In this document: positions 1 through 12,369 of the stretch, one piece after another | How positions within the stretch are numbered: position 1 is the first letter of the stretch | How the letters are laid out: every line of letters begins with the position of its first letter | NCBI GenBank assembly: GCA_051294375.1 | Contig: CM119264.1 | Location: 13,981,323 to 14,045,322 of the forward strand | Origin: Paraspadella gotoi | Lineage: Eukaryota; Chaetognatha | Direction of reading: 5' to 3' | DNA: 64,000 nt | Position numbers and translations under genes: made by a program | The notes under the pieces: model-generated | What the model saw: the letters and a program-made list of their open reading frames with translations, nothing else | Told to the model about the DNA's origin: nothing | The model's database searches: none

Positions 1-101
1 GCTTTCTCCGTTTGTCCCTAATGCCATTCAAACGTGCGAGTCGCGGGAATGATTTCATCTCTCTCTCTCTCTCTCTCTCCTCGTCTCTCTCCCTCCTCTC
101 T

Positions 102-132
<31 letters not shown>

Positions 133-3100
133 TCTTCTCTCTCTCTCTTCTCTATGGGCCTATAATGATCGTAAATCAACACACCGGTTAAGAAAAATAA
201 GCGATGAAGCGTTATTTGAATCAATCTATTAATAATATCCTTTACGTTATCTCACCACAGAGATTCAGTCCGGGTCAACAATTATCATCATACATTATCG
301 TCGGTCGTCGTGATCTTCGTCGTTCGTACGTCATCCTTCACCTGGATTCCTGGCTTTTCAATGAATTCGAGATTTGTTTTCGGACGGCCACGAGAAGGAT
401 TCCATTGAGCGATCGCTGGCGCGTGACTGTCGCTGCAGGTAAGCGCCGCCTTGTATCTACAGCGGCGGGAAGTCCGCCTGTGGCTGCCTGCTACGCGCAT
501 CGGCAGCAGAGGCCGGGATGGAGCGTCGCCTGCGCTCGCCAGTGGAGAGAGCCGACGCCGCTCGGACGAGGCACTCCGCAAGCCGGCTCGAAGCGAGAGC
601 GGTACCGCGGCGACAGGAGAGAGATAAGTTTTGAAAGTCAATTTCGGGCCAGCGCAGCGCGAAAGCGACTAAGTCGAGCCCGTCCAGGGCGACGGGTTCT
701 GGCAATTTGGACCGCGGGCGCCGCAATTAAATGGGTCCGGCCACAGGTCAGCTGGATGTTAGAAGGTCCCGGGTTTTAGCACCTTTAACCGCGAGGAAGG
801 AGAGCAAGAATTTGGACGGCCAGAAAGTGAAGAGATAAGTAAAGATGGTAAAACTTGACTGCTCACCGCGAGACTGAGCGCAGAGAGACGCCGGTTTACG
901 TCGAAAGTGTGCACGCGTAATAACATATTTTCTTGCGACTTTGTGTTAGTCTAGGTGTGTATGTAGTTCTCCGTGCGCTTTCTGCTGGCAATGGGCCTCG
1001 GGCACTTCCGATGTGAGTATTTTAATTAAACCCTTGATCAGTATTTTGTTATGCGGGAGTCATGGTCATCTGTTTGCTGGTTTGAGAGGGTGCCGCTTGC
1101 TGCATATACGGCACAGGACTGGGTGCGGTGAAGCCGAATGATGACAAGGGGACATGCAATATGCGGCGCGCGAAGGGGGAGCGGAAAGGCGATGCGTGTT
1201 CGGAGCGCACGCGGTGCCGGGTCTGTACAAGCGACGGCAGACTTGTCGTTCGCGCGCGTTCGGCATTAGACGGAATATTGGATAGATTGGCAGCGACACG
1301 CAGACTTTATGATGGGTGCAAGTCTCTGGCTATGACTCGAACTCGTGGAATTCCTGATGGGTGCGCTCTCAAAGACTCTATCGTAGAGAGCGCGGGCTTC
1401 CACTGAGCTAACAGGATCGTGATCATCGAGCTCTTCTCAAAGGTTAAGTGTATTAACGCTCCTGAGAGCATATGACGTGGGTTACGCTCTTGCGTGCAGA
1501 GCGTCCTAGGATGTGTCCGTATAAGGCGAGAGAAAAGTAAACTCGTATGGCATCCTTTTTGCGCATAGTGATTGGTACGCGGCGAGGGTGCAGCTCGTCC
1601 TCCATGACTCGGGCGTAACTCTCTGACCTGGAGGTGAGAGGCTGGTCTAGCGCAAAAAGAGATGGTTCGAGACTGGACATGATGTGTTGCATAGAAGGAG
1701 GCGAAGAATTTGAGGGCTCTCCAAGGACGGTAAAGAGCCTCTCCGGTGCAAGGCTATGAAGCAGATGACCGTGTGAAGTTCATAAACGCCGTTTATACGA
1801 CACTCGGCTGCGGAGATGAAACGGTCAAAGTTATGTGAACTGCCTCATTACTCTGAAAGGTCAGGATCGTATACTACATCCAGACGCTTGTTAACAACAA
1901 AGCCGGACCTGTGGCTTTCGTTTTTGTATGCTCATTCTTCTTTACTCAGTCTAACGTGCTGGTTTTGGGGTGAGAGTACGGACGATTTACATTTTGCCCC
2001 GGTTATTAGTCACATTTTTCGTCAGGATTTGCGTGGCGCATATAAGCCGGCTGCTTGATTGGCACTCCTAAGCGCCATCTGGTCAGGCAGTGGGGATAGT
2101 CTATCTGAATGCTCATGGCTCGAAAGGAAGACAAATACTAGTATGCGTGTCTCACTTTGCATAGTCTATCCATATCGGAGAATTACATACACCGGCCAGC
2201 AGAAACACGAAGTTGAACGCAATTAAATTCATTTTAGAAGGGAGGTGTTTGTGCGGACTTGCGATTTCCACTCCTGTAAAGTGAGTGCTTCAAAGAAGAT
2301 GTTGTTACTTAGCCATTTGCCTACTCTGAAATTTGTTCTCCTTGTGGGAAACTCCAAAAGTAATCAATGACAACTTGGACTTATTGCGGTTCTTCGGCCT
2401 TTCTGTAGTCTCCGCTAATTGACTCTGACGGATAGCTGGGTAAAGCGCAAGTACTCACGCAGTAAGCCCGTACGGCAATGACGCCTTTTATATTAAGCGT
2501 CCCACGATAATAAAAAGCCATTTCCATTCCCAACTACGTTAATTGCCGGGTCCAAAAGTATTGCCGACAGGCTGCGTGGTCTGCGATGCGACAGACCGTT
2601 CCCGCTCTGTGGCGAAAAAACAGAGGAGAGAAATTGGGAGATATAGAAGTGAGGGGAGGGGTACTGTGGCGAGGCGGTGAGACCTACTGAAGAGTGGAGA
2701 GTAAATTGTCGTCGTTCTATCGGGTGACCGTGGCGCAGTGAAACCGGTGTATGATAGAAGCATCGGGGAAGAAATAACCATATGTAGAAAGATCTAGTGT
2801 TCCGTACTAATCCTGAAAAATGTGGACTCAGAGTGGTGACCAAAACAGATGCTGAGTTACTCATGCGCCGCCATGTCCGCAGAACCGAAAGCCGTTTTCG
2901 CCCTCTTGACCGCCGCGAAAAGCAAAAGATTCCGAATCTGTCGATCCGTCGTTTTTGTGTTCTTCGGCGGGGCGTGCGTCAAGCCGTCATGTAATGCGTG
3001 CCGACGTCCATCATTCCGCTTCTACTCCTCTGTTCTCACTTTCTCTTCCCGCTCCCTCAGCCTTCTCGGCTCATTACCCGTCCATCGTCCCTCCCGTTAC

Positions 3101-3400
3101 TAGGGCGCAGCTTTGTGGTCTCGAGATTGGGCGACAGCCGTTGTGACACCGAGCTCGGGGTCAGCCCGCGAGGGTGCTTTCTCTGATCACTGTGGCTCTG
3201 TCTGGCGCCGTCTGTTCTCTTCCTCTCTCTCTCTCTGTCTCTCTCTCTTCCTCGCTCTGCAGTGCTCTCGCGCTCTCTCTGCTCGCGGCTGTCTTTTACT
3301 GCCTCTCTTTGTCTCGCGTATCAGGATCATCGCGCACCGCTCATTAAAGAACATGTCCATAATATATCTATAAGAAATAAAAACAAAAGAGTGATCCTGA
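1..3400. other. Unassigned mixed-complexity DNA with CT array and CpG-rich patch
   Basis: A CT-rich array (58-152) opens the window. A CpG-rich patch (about 400-730) carries a consensus donor CTGCAG|GTAAGC (GT at 439-440) and overlapping open frames on both strands, which is what GC-rich sequence gives by chance; it could be a 5' untranslated exon but nothing confirms it. From about 780 to 3000 the sequence is ordinary in composition with no frame I recognise. Short CT-rich runs fill 3040-3330. Confidence 0.35.
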
Positions 3401-4429
3401 TCCACATTGAAAATTATAGCCCATAGATTAGCAAAGAGGATAGTTACCCTAAGTGCTCGCCGTCCATATATACACGTATATAAATCATTCATTCATCTAT
3501 TATACTAAATATCTCTGTTTCTCCTTGCAATGATCTTCTACTGCCTGACAAATACACCCGATCGTGCTCATCATCTCCGTACTCTCCTCTCTAGTTTTTA
3601 TATGTTATTGAGTCGGCTCACGTATTGTTTTGGGTTTGAGTCTGAGGGAATGAGGTTTTGACAGCGATGACGTCATCGAGCGGATTTGACGCCGTCCGGA
3701 ATCCGGTCGACGTTTTGACGTTGGATTGACGAAAATCTGAAAGAGCCTCCTCCTCCTCCTCCTCCTCCTCCTCTTCCCCATCAAGACATCAAAAGATCAC
3801 AGAATCTCGGGAGTATCTCGGTCTGCAAAAGAAATCATTTTTTATCAGTTATTCATTTTCCTGGTTTTTATAGTAATTTTTTTTTTTCAACTTATTTTTT
3901 TCATTTTTCTTTTATTATTTTTTTGATTGCTTTTTTCTCTTCCTTTCCTTTTTATCATACTTTCTATCTTTCTTTCTATCTTTTCATTTTCTTTATTATC
4001 TTCACCCCCGAAAGTCAGTCTTTTCATCCTCCCTTCATTATTCCCCTCTCGTTTTTTAAAGGGTGCGAAATTCTGAATTAAAACTGCGCCGAATCAAAAT
4101 GGCGGAATTGAAATTGTGCCGAATGAAATCAGCGCCGAGCTGGAAAATTTTTAAAAAAAAAAAAAAAATCGAGACGAAACAAAATTCTGAAAGGGCTAAA
4201 ATTAGATGGCGTTGAACGAAGATTTATATCTATGAATTTAAAACTACATTGTTTCATAATGACGCGGCGGATTTCTTTTAAAAAAAATTTCAAGCCAACA
4301 AAACTAATTAAAGATGCCGAATATTTGGTTCATTTATATGTTAATATCTTCTCGTTCGAGACGATTTATTAATTGAATGAAAATAAAATTGGGATGAACG
4401 ACGACTAAGCAAAGATTATAATACTACTC

Positions 4430-4506
4430 GTCTGTCGTCGTCGTTCGTCGTCGCGTCGTCGTCGTCGTCGTCGTCGTCGGCGTCGTCGTTCGTCGTCGTC
4501 GTCGTC
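4430..4506. repeat. (CGT)n microsatellite
   Basis: About 25 CGT units with a few TTCGT interruptions. Related CGT/ACG tracts recur at 8299-8345, 27893-27923, 34893-34925 and 44511-44550. Confidence 0.9.
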
Positions 4507-4615
4507 CATCGCGGCAGTAAAACCTCGTTGAGATGAAAGTGTTTCAGCGATAAAGTCTCAGAATTTCTTCTTGGTGCCCTTGAGGTGGAAACATCATTGT
4601 TGTAATGTTTTTATC

Positions 4616-4645
4616 GAGCCTTGACCGGCGAAGCCGGTCAGGCTC
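4616..4645. other. Perfect GC-rich hairpin
   Basis: GAGCC (4616-4620) pairs with GGCTC (4641-4645) and TGACCGGC (4622-4629) with GCCGGTCA (4633-4640), with a GAA loop and a single bulged T at 4621. The 13-bp stem stands out in AT-rich DNA and lies between two CGT-rich tracts. Confidence 0.8.
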
Positions 4646-5239
4646 TATAATTTTTAGGGTTGCTTCTTTGTGACGTCGTCGTTCGTCGTCGTCGTGGTCA
4701 CGCTGTTTTCATATATAAAAACTACTACGCTTTTATAGGTTTGGCTGTGACTTACCGTTTTTTTTTAAAATAAAAATTATTATGAAATTATGATAAAAGT
4801 TTTACAAAAGTGTGCGATCATAGTAAGTTAAAAATTTAGATATGGCTTTTCATCTTGAAATAGCTGTGATATTTTCATATACATTTGGATTTAAGTATTT
4901 TTTGTTTGAATTTCCACTTCATTTTGATTTACTGCAATATGCAAATGAGATTATAGTACTCATTAAAATATCCAAATTAGTATATAGAAATGCTTTAAGC
5001 TAATTTACATATTGCAGTAATATAATATTGAAGATGAAATTCAAAAATTTTTTTTTAAATTTCTAATAAAAATTGGGAACTCAAAGGATTTTTTTAATGA
5101 GAAGCTATATCTTAATTTTAATACAAATAAAAATAAAATCTTTTACAAGCTGCGATTGGAAAAAATGGAAAAGTTTCCAATTGTAAACCATTGTAACATT
5201 TTTTGCCTTTCTTTTATTTATTTTTTAATTATATATATT

Positions 5240-5861
5240 TTTTTTAGGCGCTGCCTTTTCTGAATCGTTTAAAAACGAGTTCAGTTTCTCTCTGTCTCTC
5301 TTTGTGTGCGATCTCTTGCGTGATCGTTCGTTTTTTGAAAAATTCTGATTATTTTTTCTTTCTAAAAACATATATATTTGATCAGGCGCTGCCTTTTCTG
5401 AATCGTTTAAAAAAAAACGAGTTCAGGCTCTCTCTCTCTCTCCCTCCGTCTCCCTTCCGTCTCTCTCTCTTCTCTCTTCTCTCTCTCTCTCCTTCTCTCT
5501 CTCTCTCTTTTTTTTTTTTACAAAAAAAAAATTATTCACTTTGTTTTACCACCGTTTTTTGAAAAATTCTTATTATTTCTTTCCTTCTAAAAACTTTCAT
5601 TATCGCCATTTATTCCCGCGCTTCTTTCTCAATACAAAAATCCCAAATTTACATCTGAGATTTTCGTGAGATTTTTTTTTAGGAAATGTGAAGAATAACT
5701 AACTTCACCTGGATTTCGTGGCCGTTGCGGGGCAACGAGTAAACAATGTCGAGGAACATGACCTAATAACGCGTTACGTGTATATATAAAAAAATCAACT
5801 TGACCGAGATCACGCCGATATAAACAAGAGTGACCTAATATTGCGTATCGTTGGCGGAAAA

Positions 5862-5957
<96 letters not shown>

Positions 5958-6020
5958 TCTCTCTCTTTTTTTTTTACAAAAAAAAATTTATTCACTTGTA
6001 AACGAGTAAACACGTGTTCC

Positions 6021-6062
<42 letters not shown>

Positions 6063-6250
6063 TTCTTCTCTATCTGTCTCTCTCTCTCTTTCTCTCTTTC
6101 TATCTCTTTTTTTTGTACAAAAATAATTTTTAGTCACCTTTTTTTTACCTCCGTCACTGCGCGACGAGTAAACGAGTTCCGGCTCTCTCTATCTCTCTCT
6201 CTCTCTCTCTCTTTTTTTTACAAAAAAAAATTTTTAGTCATTTTTTTTCA

Positions 6251-6286
<36 letters not shown>

Positions 6287-6430
6287 ATGTACGACCGTTC
6301 GTTTTTTTTGAAAAATTCTTATTATTTTTTCCTTCTAAAACTTTTATATCGCCATTTATTTTTTTTCTCTATACAAAATCCCAAATTTACATCCGAGATT
6401 TTCATGGATTCCTTTTAGAAAAAAGGAGAA
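5240..6430. repeat. Mosaic tandem repeat with embedded CT arrays
   Basis: Several modules recur in order. AGGCGCTGCCTTTTCTGAAT with a following GTTTAAAA...CGAGTTCAG occurs at 5247-5285 and 5384-5426. CGAGTAAAC...GTTCCGGCTCTCT occurs near 6003 and 6164. A block from GAAAAATTCT through TATCGCCATTTAT to CCCAAATTTACATC occurs at about 5556-5660 and 6308-6400, with a partial copy near 5335. Long CT arrays (5430-5513, 5866-5967, 6022-6105, 6181-6213, 6250-6290), usually followed by T/A tracts, separate the modules. Confidence 0.8.
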
Positions 6431-6960
6431 AATAACTTATAATGCAGGCAATGTCACATGTACATCAGCTTGCTGCTGTACATATAGCTGCTATATGTCC
6501 GGCAATTGCGCGGATTAATTTAATTACAATATATAACTTTCTAACAAAAAAATTTTTTTTTTTTTGTTTTATTACTGTAACTTTGGACCCGGTCGGCCAC
6601 TATGGCAAATTATATCTAAATAGGGTGAGAAAGAGAGATATTGTCAAATTAAACATTACTTTTTTGTTATTCTAATAAATTTTACAATTTTAAAATTGTA
6701 AATTTTTTTAGTGTCATATATTTAATCATTTTTATTCTTTTTTAAAATAATAATTATTTGAGTTGGGATAAATATTTATAAATTAGTTAAATATGCAAAA
6801 TATGAAATTTGACCTCGTCTTGTTTCTTCTTAAAAAAAAGAACAATCTAAAATTTCATTCAAAGGAAAGGAAAAGAGTTCGTCCCTACTCAGATACGTCG
6901 AAAAAACGAGTTCAGCTCTGCAGCTTCTGATTATACTTTATATAAACGAGAGTGAAAACT
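6430..6960. other. AT-rich DNA, no gene seen
   Basis: No recognisable gene or element. A short CGAGTTCAG module near 6906 links it to the repeats upstream. Confidence 0.4.
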
Positions 6961-6962
6961 GA

Positions 6963-7024
6963 CCAGCCTCTCTCACTCTTTCTCTCTCTCTCTCTCTCTT
7001 CTCCTCTCTCTCTCTCTCTCTCTT
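6963..7024. repeat. (CT)n microsatellite
   Basis: Interrupted CT array immediately before the minisatellite. Confidence 0.9.
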
Positions 7025-7054
7025 TCATTCATACACGCATTTGTTTGTTTTATT

Positions 7055-7275
7055 ACGATGAATGACTCATCGCGTCAATGAATTACTATCATCGCATCAA
7101 TGAATGATTATCATCATAATCAATGAATGATTATCATCACATCAATGAATGACTATCATCGCATCAATCATTTGATTTCATCACATCAGTTAATTTTATT
7201 ATCATCGCATCAATTATTGGTTATCATGCATCAATTATTGGTTATCATGCGCATCCAATATTTGGTTAATCATCA
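7055..7275. repeat. Minisatellite, 21-22 bp unit
   Basis: About ten imperfect units built on ATCATCGCATCAATGAATGA, shifting to ATCAATTATTGGTTATCATG in the last three. The right flank reads AGTAGGCTCGATTCC. An inverted array with the same end-unit order and the same flank occurs at about 23715-23865. Confidence 0.85.
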
Positions 7276-7279
7276 AAAG

Positions 7280-7860
7280 TAGGCTCGATTCCTTATGCTA
7301 TTAGATCTTTTTTTTTTTCATTCTTTTAATGGGGCATTAGAACTTTTTCAGCTCGTCGCTTCTTCAGCTTGTTTGTTCGATCTATTGTGTTTCTTCTTTA
7401 ACTTCAGTTCCAATCATTCTTTCAGGTTTATTTTTAATATTTTTCTTCTATACTTTCTTCTTTTTCTGTTTAGAAAAATATCCCTTATTTATATCTAATA
7501 AAATGAATTAACTACGCATTCCGTCGATTTCCGTTCCATAATCAATAATCAATGTTTCTTAAAGCAAATTTCCTCTAAAATAACTTTGAAATTTAATTCA
7601 GGTTTATCCACTTTTTTGGCGGGAATTTCCTCCAGGTTGACCATTTTAAAATTTTTAAATATGATGTGCAGATGAGTACCCAGATGTGTAGCTTACCAAA
7701 TATATTTATGAGAATTTAAATATTTTATTTTTGTTTTAAAGCAACCGAAATATAATTAGAAATAACCACAAGAGCTAATGCCGTTTTACCACAGCACGTA
7801 CTCTCAAGAGACCAACAATCAGATTGTATGTTTCGCCCAGGCAGGCATTTTAAAAAGCGC
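7280..7860. other. AT-rich DNA, no gene seen
   Basis: T-rich sequence with no recognisable frame. The open frames are phenylalanine/leucine-rich products of T tracts. Confidence 0.4.
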
Positions 7861-7865
7861 TCTCG

Positions 7866-7989
<124 letters not shown>

Positions 7990-8250
7990 TTTTCCCCATT
8001 TTATCGACAGAAACGTCCATTTCATTCATTATCGCCGCCTTCGGTTTCATCGTTTTTCCCCTTCGTCCTTTTTTCTTTTTTTTTTCTTCTTCTTCTTCTT
8101 CGTCGTCGTTTTCGTCGTTTGTCGTCCTCGTCGTCATTATTTTTCGTGGTGGCCGTCCTTAACGTAGCCTGGTCTTGGCATTCGCCATTGTCGCACTAAT
8201 AGTTAACGTCATCACCGCTAAATGTCTTTGTCGTTGTCTAATCGTCGTCC

Positions 8251-8258
8251 CCGCCGCT

Positions 8259-8290
<32 letters not shown>
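8251..8290. repeat. (GCC)n microsatellite
   Basis: About 13 CCG/GCC units with one CTG interruption. The polyalanine frame across it runs into CT repeat and is not credible as a gene. Confidence 0.95.
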
Positions 8291-8514
8291 AGCCGAATCC
8301 GCCATCGTCGTCGTAAACGTCGTCGTCACCATCGTCGTCGATCGTCTCCGATTGAGGAGGATTTTCGGGTCTCTAATCTTTGCCTTTCGTTGCCAGTTTT
8401 CCTCCTTGATTCCATCTCTGCCTTCCTCTCTCCGTCTCTTTTATTTCTCCCCATTTCTGTCTGTCTGTCTGTCTGTCTCCTTATCTGTATTTTTTGTCAG
8501 ACTGTCCTTCCTCT

Positions 8515-8640
<126 letters not shown>

Positions 8641-8813
8641 CAGTCTCCGTCTCTCGACGTCTCGATTCTTTGAATTAAATTCTTACACCTGTCTCTCTCC
8701 CAAATAAAAAAAAACTTCATCTTTTCTTTCCTCCTCCTAATCCTCTCTTCTCGTCTCTCTCATTTCTTTTCTTTTTCTTCTTTTTCTTTTTCTTCTTCAC
8801 ACCATCGCCATAT

Positions 8814-8982
8814 CTTATCTCCCCTTCCACCTCCGTCTCTTTTTCCCTTCTTTCCTCTCCTTCTTTCTTTTCTTTCCTTCTTTCCATCTTCTGCATTTCT
8901 TATCTCCCCTTCCACCTCCGTCTCTTTTTCCCCTCTTTCCTCTCCTTCTTTCTTTTCTTTCCTCCCTTTCCGCCGCCTCCCT
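8814..8982. repeat. Tandem duplication of an 85-bp pyrimidine-rich unit
   Basis: Two adjacent copies start with CTTATCTCCCCTTCCACCTC at 8814 and 8899, and agree over almost the whole unit. Confidence 0.85.
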
Positions 8983-8984
8983 CG

Positions 8985-9900
8985 CTACCCTCTTTATCTT
9001 CATCGATTTCCTTTTACTCTCAATCTCGTTAAAGTCGTCAATTTCGCTCTCAGTTCACTTTGCAGCTTCTGTTTCGAATTTTCCTTTCACTCTTTCTTTA
9101 TAACGCTTTTCTCTCACCTTTTATTGTTTTAAATTGTTACCTTTTTAAAAATGTTGTTTTTTTGCTTTTAACCGAAAGATTGTATATTGATATATGTATA
9201 GACGACATGGATACCGGTATAGGAACACGACTTGAATACATTATCAATAATGTTATGATTATGGCATTCTTGGGCCCAGCTTTTTCTCGTCATTTGAAAA
9301 AGAAGTTGATTAAGCTTATTTTTTCATCGTATCCCCTTTCTATTTTTCTGTCCATCTATCTATTTTCTGATCTTCTCATCCTTTTCTTTTTCTGTTCCTC
9401 CTTTTCCCGCTTCGCACGTTCCTCACATAATCTCTCCCTTTTCTCTCCTTTTCTTTTTCTCCACGTTGACCCACCGACTCAATCGAAAGATGAAAGCCTT
9501 TTTTTTTTCTTCTCCAATTTCAACCAATTTTTTCTCTCCTTCACAAATAATCGAAATAAATTATTTGCGTTGTGAAAGTCAGTCTTTCACTTGAATTCAT
9601 TTCATGTTTTTACAATTTGTTTTTCTTGCTCATCCCATTTCGAACGAAGAGTCTAACGACGACCTTCTCCTTCGATTCCTTCTCTCCTCAGATCTTCTTT
9701 CTCCTTAGTAAAGTTCTCTCGACCCCCAATCTCCTCATTCCGCCCCCACCATTCTTTACTTTTCCTGTTCTTCTTCCTCAGCTCATCTTCCCCATCTCCC
9801 CAACTCCCAGCCTCCTTTCCCTCAATTCCTTAACCTTGGAATCAACATTTACGCGTCTTGATTCCATCATTACCCAAATTGCTCTTTCCTCTCTCGCGTC
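8985..9900. other. Pyrimidine-rich DNA, no convincing gene
   Basis: An open frame at 9060-9575 contains a non-repetitive stretch (about 9160-9300; YIDICIDDMDTGIGTRLEY), but both ends are T-rich low complexity. I see no splice sites or family that would support an exon. Confidence 0.3.
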
Positions 9901-9931
9901 TTCGCTCGTTTCACGCTCTCGTCGTCTCTCT

Positions 9932-9934
<3 letters not shown>

Positions 9935-10016
<82 letters not shown>

Positions 10017-10108
10017 CGCTCGTTTCACGCTTCCTAAATCCTTGCGACTCCTTGTTATTCATTTCTCCCAAGTTCTACGGCCTTCCCGAAGCTTCCCACT
10101 CTCTCTCT

Positions 10109-10189
<81 letters not shown>
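9935..10189. repeat. Two CT arrays, the first flanked by a 16-bp direct repeat
   Basis: Arrays lie at 9935-10013 and 10099-10189. TCGCTCGTTTCACGCT stands on both sides of the first one (about 9903 and 10015), so the array lies inside a short direct duplication. Just after the second array, ACAATGCCGGCCCCAGTAATG precedes GTAAACG (near 10198-10222), which would suit a tiny first coding exon, but nothing downstream supports it. Confidence 0.8.
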
Positions 10190-10279
10190 ACCCACCACAA
10201 TGCCGGCCCCAGTAATGGTAAACGCTGCTCAACCATACACAAAAAGCAACGTTTTTCTGTTTATTTCTTTTGTTTCTAA

Positions 10280-11278
10280 AAACGATTAGTTTAAAACGAT
10301 ACAAGTATTTCTTGGTTTTTCGCTCATCTTTCGGCCCATTTTTTTCAGTCTCAAACATCGCAGCAACCAATACCCCCCCCTACCCTCCCCCCTTCTTTTC
10401 CCAAAGCCTCATTAATCTTGACCCTCGACGAATAACGATCTATTCTTTGAAGAATCTCCCTTTTTCACCGCCATGCTTGACACCCCAACCAAGATGTCGT
10501 TACGGCTATCATTTATAACTTAGTGTTACTCAATCCCATTCGCATTGAAGCATCCTAACTAAAGTAACAAATCTACCTGGTAATCCTTTAGATTTTCTCC
10601 CCAACCATTTTAATTTTTAGTTCCTCACATCCATCGGTCGCCCCACGCCGAGCTGTTCCCTCTGCCACCACCTCCTCCACGGACTTCTCCCCCTCCTCCC
10701 CACAAAGAATCCTCGACCATCCGGTTGTATATTTTTCGCATCAACGCATCTTCGTCGACTATTTTCATCCCTATTATCTCGTTGGAGGAGGAAAAAAGGA
10801 GAACGGGGGATCAGGGGTTGAGCAAAAGAGGACGAGATGAGGAGACGAAGTCAAAGGGGGGGGGGAGAAATGAGAATTGCAGGAGGAAATAGACATTACA
10901 GACCAAAGGGACGATGATTAAAAGGCATCGTTAATAATGTTTGGGCGAGGAGATGAATATTAGACAAGATTTCCTCCGTTTGATGAGAATTGAGAAGTCA
11001 TCAGATTTTTGACGACAAAGTCGAAGACCAAACGAAAAAGAAATGTCTCGAGGTTATTGAACTGTCGAAAATTCTAAAATAGTGGAAAGTCGATGAAAAC
11101 GACGATGAAAACGACGACGAAGACGAGCACGATTAAAGATGACGCAATGACACTGAAGACCACGTTGACGACGACAAAGACGAGCACAATAGACAAGATG
11201 ACGACAAAGACGGCGCCATGATAATCGGAAAATCTTGCAAAATTTGAGGGTCGACTTCATGAAAAAAGTGAAGTTGAC
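10280..11278. other. No gene seen; purine-rich tract and degenerate GAC/GAT repeat
   Basis: C-rich runs near 10370-10400, a purine-rich tract (10785-10900) and a degenerate GAC/GAT/AAC trinucleotide tract (11090-11215). The last gives open frames on both strands by periodicity alone. An imperfect hairpin (GTCGACTTCA / TGAAGTTGAC, 11251-11278) abuts the element that begins at 11279. Confidence 0.5.
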
Positions 11279-12070
11279 TTAAGGGGACCCAGTGATAAAA
11301 ATGATATCATAAGCTTAAGGGTCTATCATCAAAGGAATTTGAATGGTGATAGTCATTAATTTTTCTTTGCACGGGAAAGTGGCAAAAAAATTCCTATCTC
11401 TTATTCTAGCGGAAACAAAAATTTAATAATTATGAAAAAAAAATTTAGTTGACCCTACCTAAATATTTATATAATCCATTATTTTATTTTTGCATTAGAA
11501 AGTATTTTTTACTAAATTCCAATTTTTTATTTTTTACTGTACAAAGCTATAATTTTAGGTTTAAGCCTCATTGAACAAAGGCTTTACAAGACTAATATTT
11601 TTTTATTTTTATATTTACTTAAAAGCAGACAAATCAAACCTAAATTCTATTCTTACAGAAACAAAACTGTAATAATTATTAATTAATATTCATATTCATC
11701 CCTTAAATGTATAATTAAACTATATTGATTCCTAATTATAACAATTAAAAATTTAGCAAAAGTACAGAATCTTTCTCTTTTTTATATATTTATATTACTT
11801 CAAAGAGTTTTATTTTCATCCAATTAACAGAATCATTTGAAAAGAAAGTTTAAATAAAATCAGTCGATACCTTAAATTTTGATTCATTCCTAGTTTTTTT
11901 TCTTATAAATTTTTTAAAGAAAATTAAGCTCGCTGATTTTATCGAATTTTTTAACTACTTTCCCAAATGATTATAGAAGAAAAAATTATATGATCAGAAC
12001 CAGCTTAAGTTAAAGGGTCAAACGTTATGTTTTCAGCTTTTTACCCCCCCTGTTCACTTGGTCCCCTTAA
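11279..12070. mobile_element. 792-bp TTAA-bounded inverted-repeat element (MITE-like)
   Basis: The left end TTAAGGGGACCCAGTG (11279-11294) and the reverse complement of the right end, TTAAGGGGACCAAGTG (12055-12070), differ at one of 16 bases. Both ends lie on TTAA, the target duplicated by piggyBac-type transposases. The interior is AT-rich and has no coding frame, so the element is non-autonomous. A subterminal hairpin (CTATCATC 11323-11330 with GGTGATAG 11345-11352) lies near the left end. Degenerate GAC repeats flank both sides (11090-11215 and 12210-12365), so it may have landed inside one such tract. Assignment to piggyBac rests on TTAA only. Confidence 0.72.
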
Positions 12071-12194
12071 TCGATCTCACGAGAAAAAAATATAAAAAAA
12101 TTTTATTTTGTTATTGATTTGCAAATCGATTCAGTAATTTTTATTTTCACATAAGATCGATCCACAAAATTTTACAAGAAGATGGAATAAAAAT

Positions 12195-12365
12195 CGTTCT
12201 TATGAGGTCGATAGTTGATCTGGCGATATGTACCCACAAAGACGATCACGATTTCGACAAATACAACGATGACCAAGACGGAGACAATTGAGATTACAAC
12301 GAAGAACATGCGGACGACCTCGATGATTATCTAGATGACCATGATGGCAACGACGACAACGACGA
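12195..12365. repeat. Degenerate GAC/GAT trinucleotide tract
   Basis: A strong three-base period of GAY/AAY triplets without a long exact run, like the tract at 11090-11215 on the other side of the TTAA element. Open frames here are periodicity artefacts. Confidence 0.7.
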
Positions 12366-12369
12366 TTTC

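Larger units (their letters stand above)
3400..5240. other. AT-rich intergenic DNA with short tandem repeats
   Basis: I see no gene. Contents are a (CCT)n run at 3748-3772, T-rich tracts at 3840-3960, two short related units near 4085-4135 (sharing GTGCCGAAT/GCGCCGAAT), a (CGT)n tract at about 4430-4506, a perfect hairpin at 4616-4645 (entered separately) and AT-rich sequence to 5240. Confidence 0.5.

Noticed and set aside
204-779. 191-codon frame overlapping opposed frames at 288-641 and 457-726
   Set aside because: It lies in a CpG-rich patch where stops are rare on both strands, contains a splice donor inside, and shows no family resemblance.
11054-11260. Arginine/cysteine-rich frame (and 12200-12418)
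   Set aside because: Both come from degenerate GAC/GAT periodicity flanking the TTAA element.
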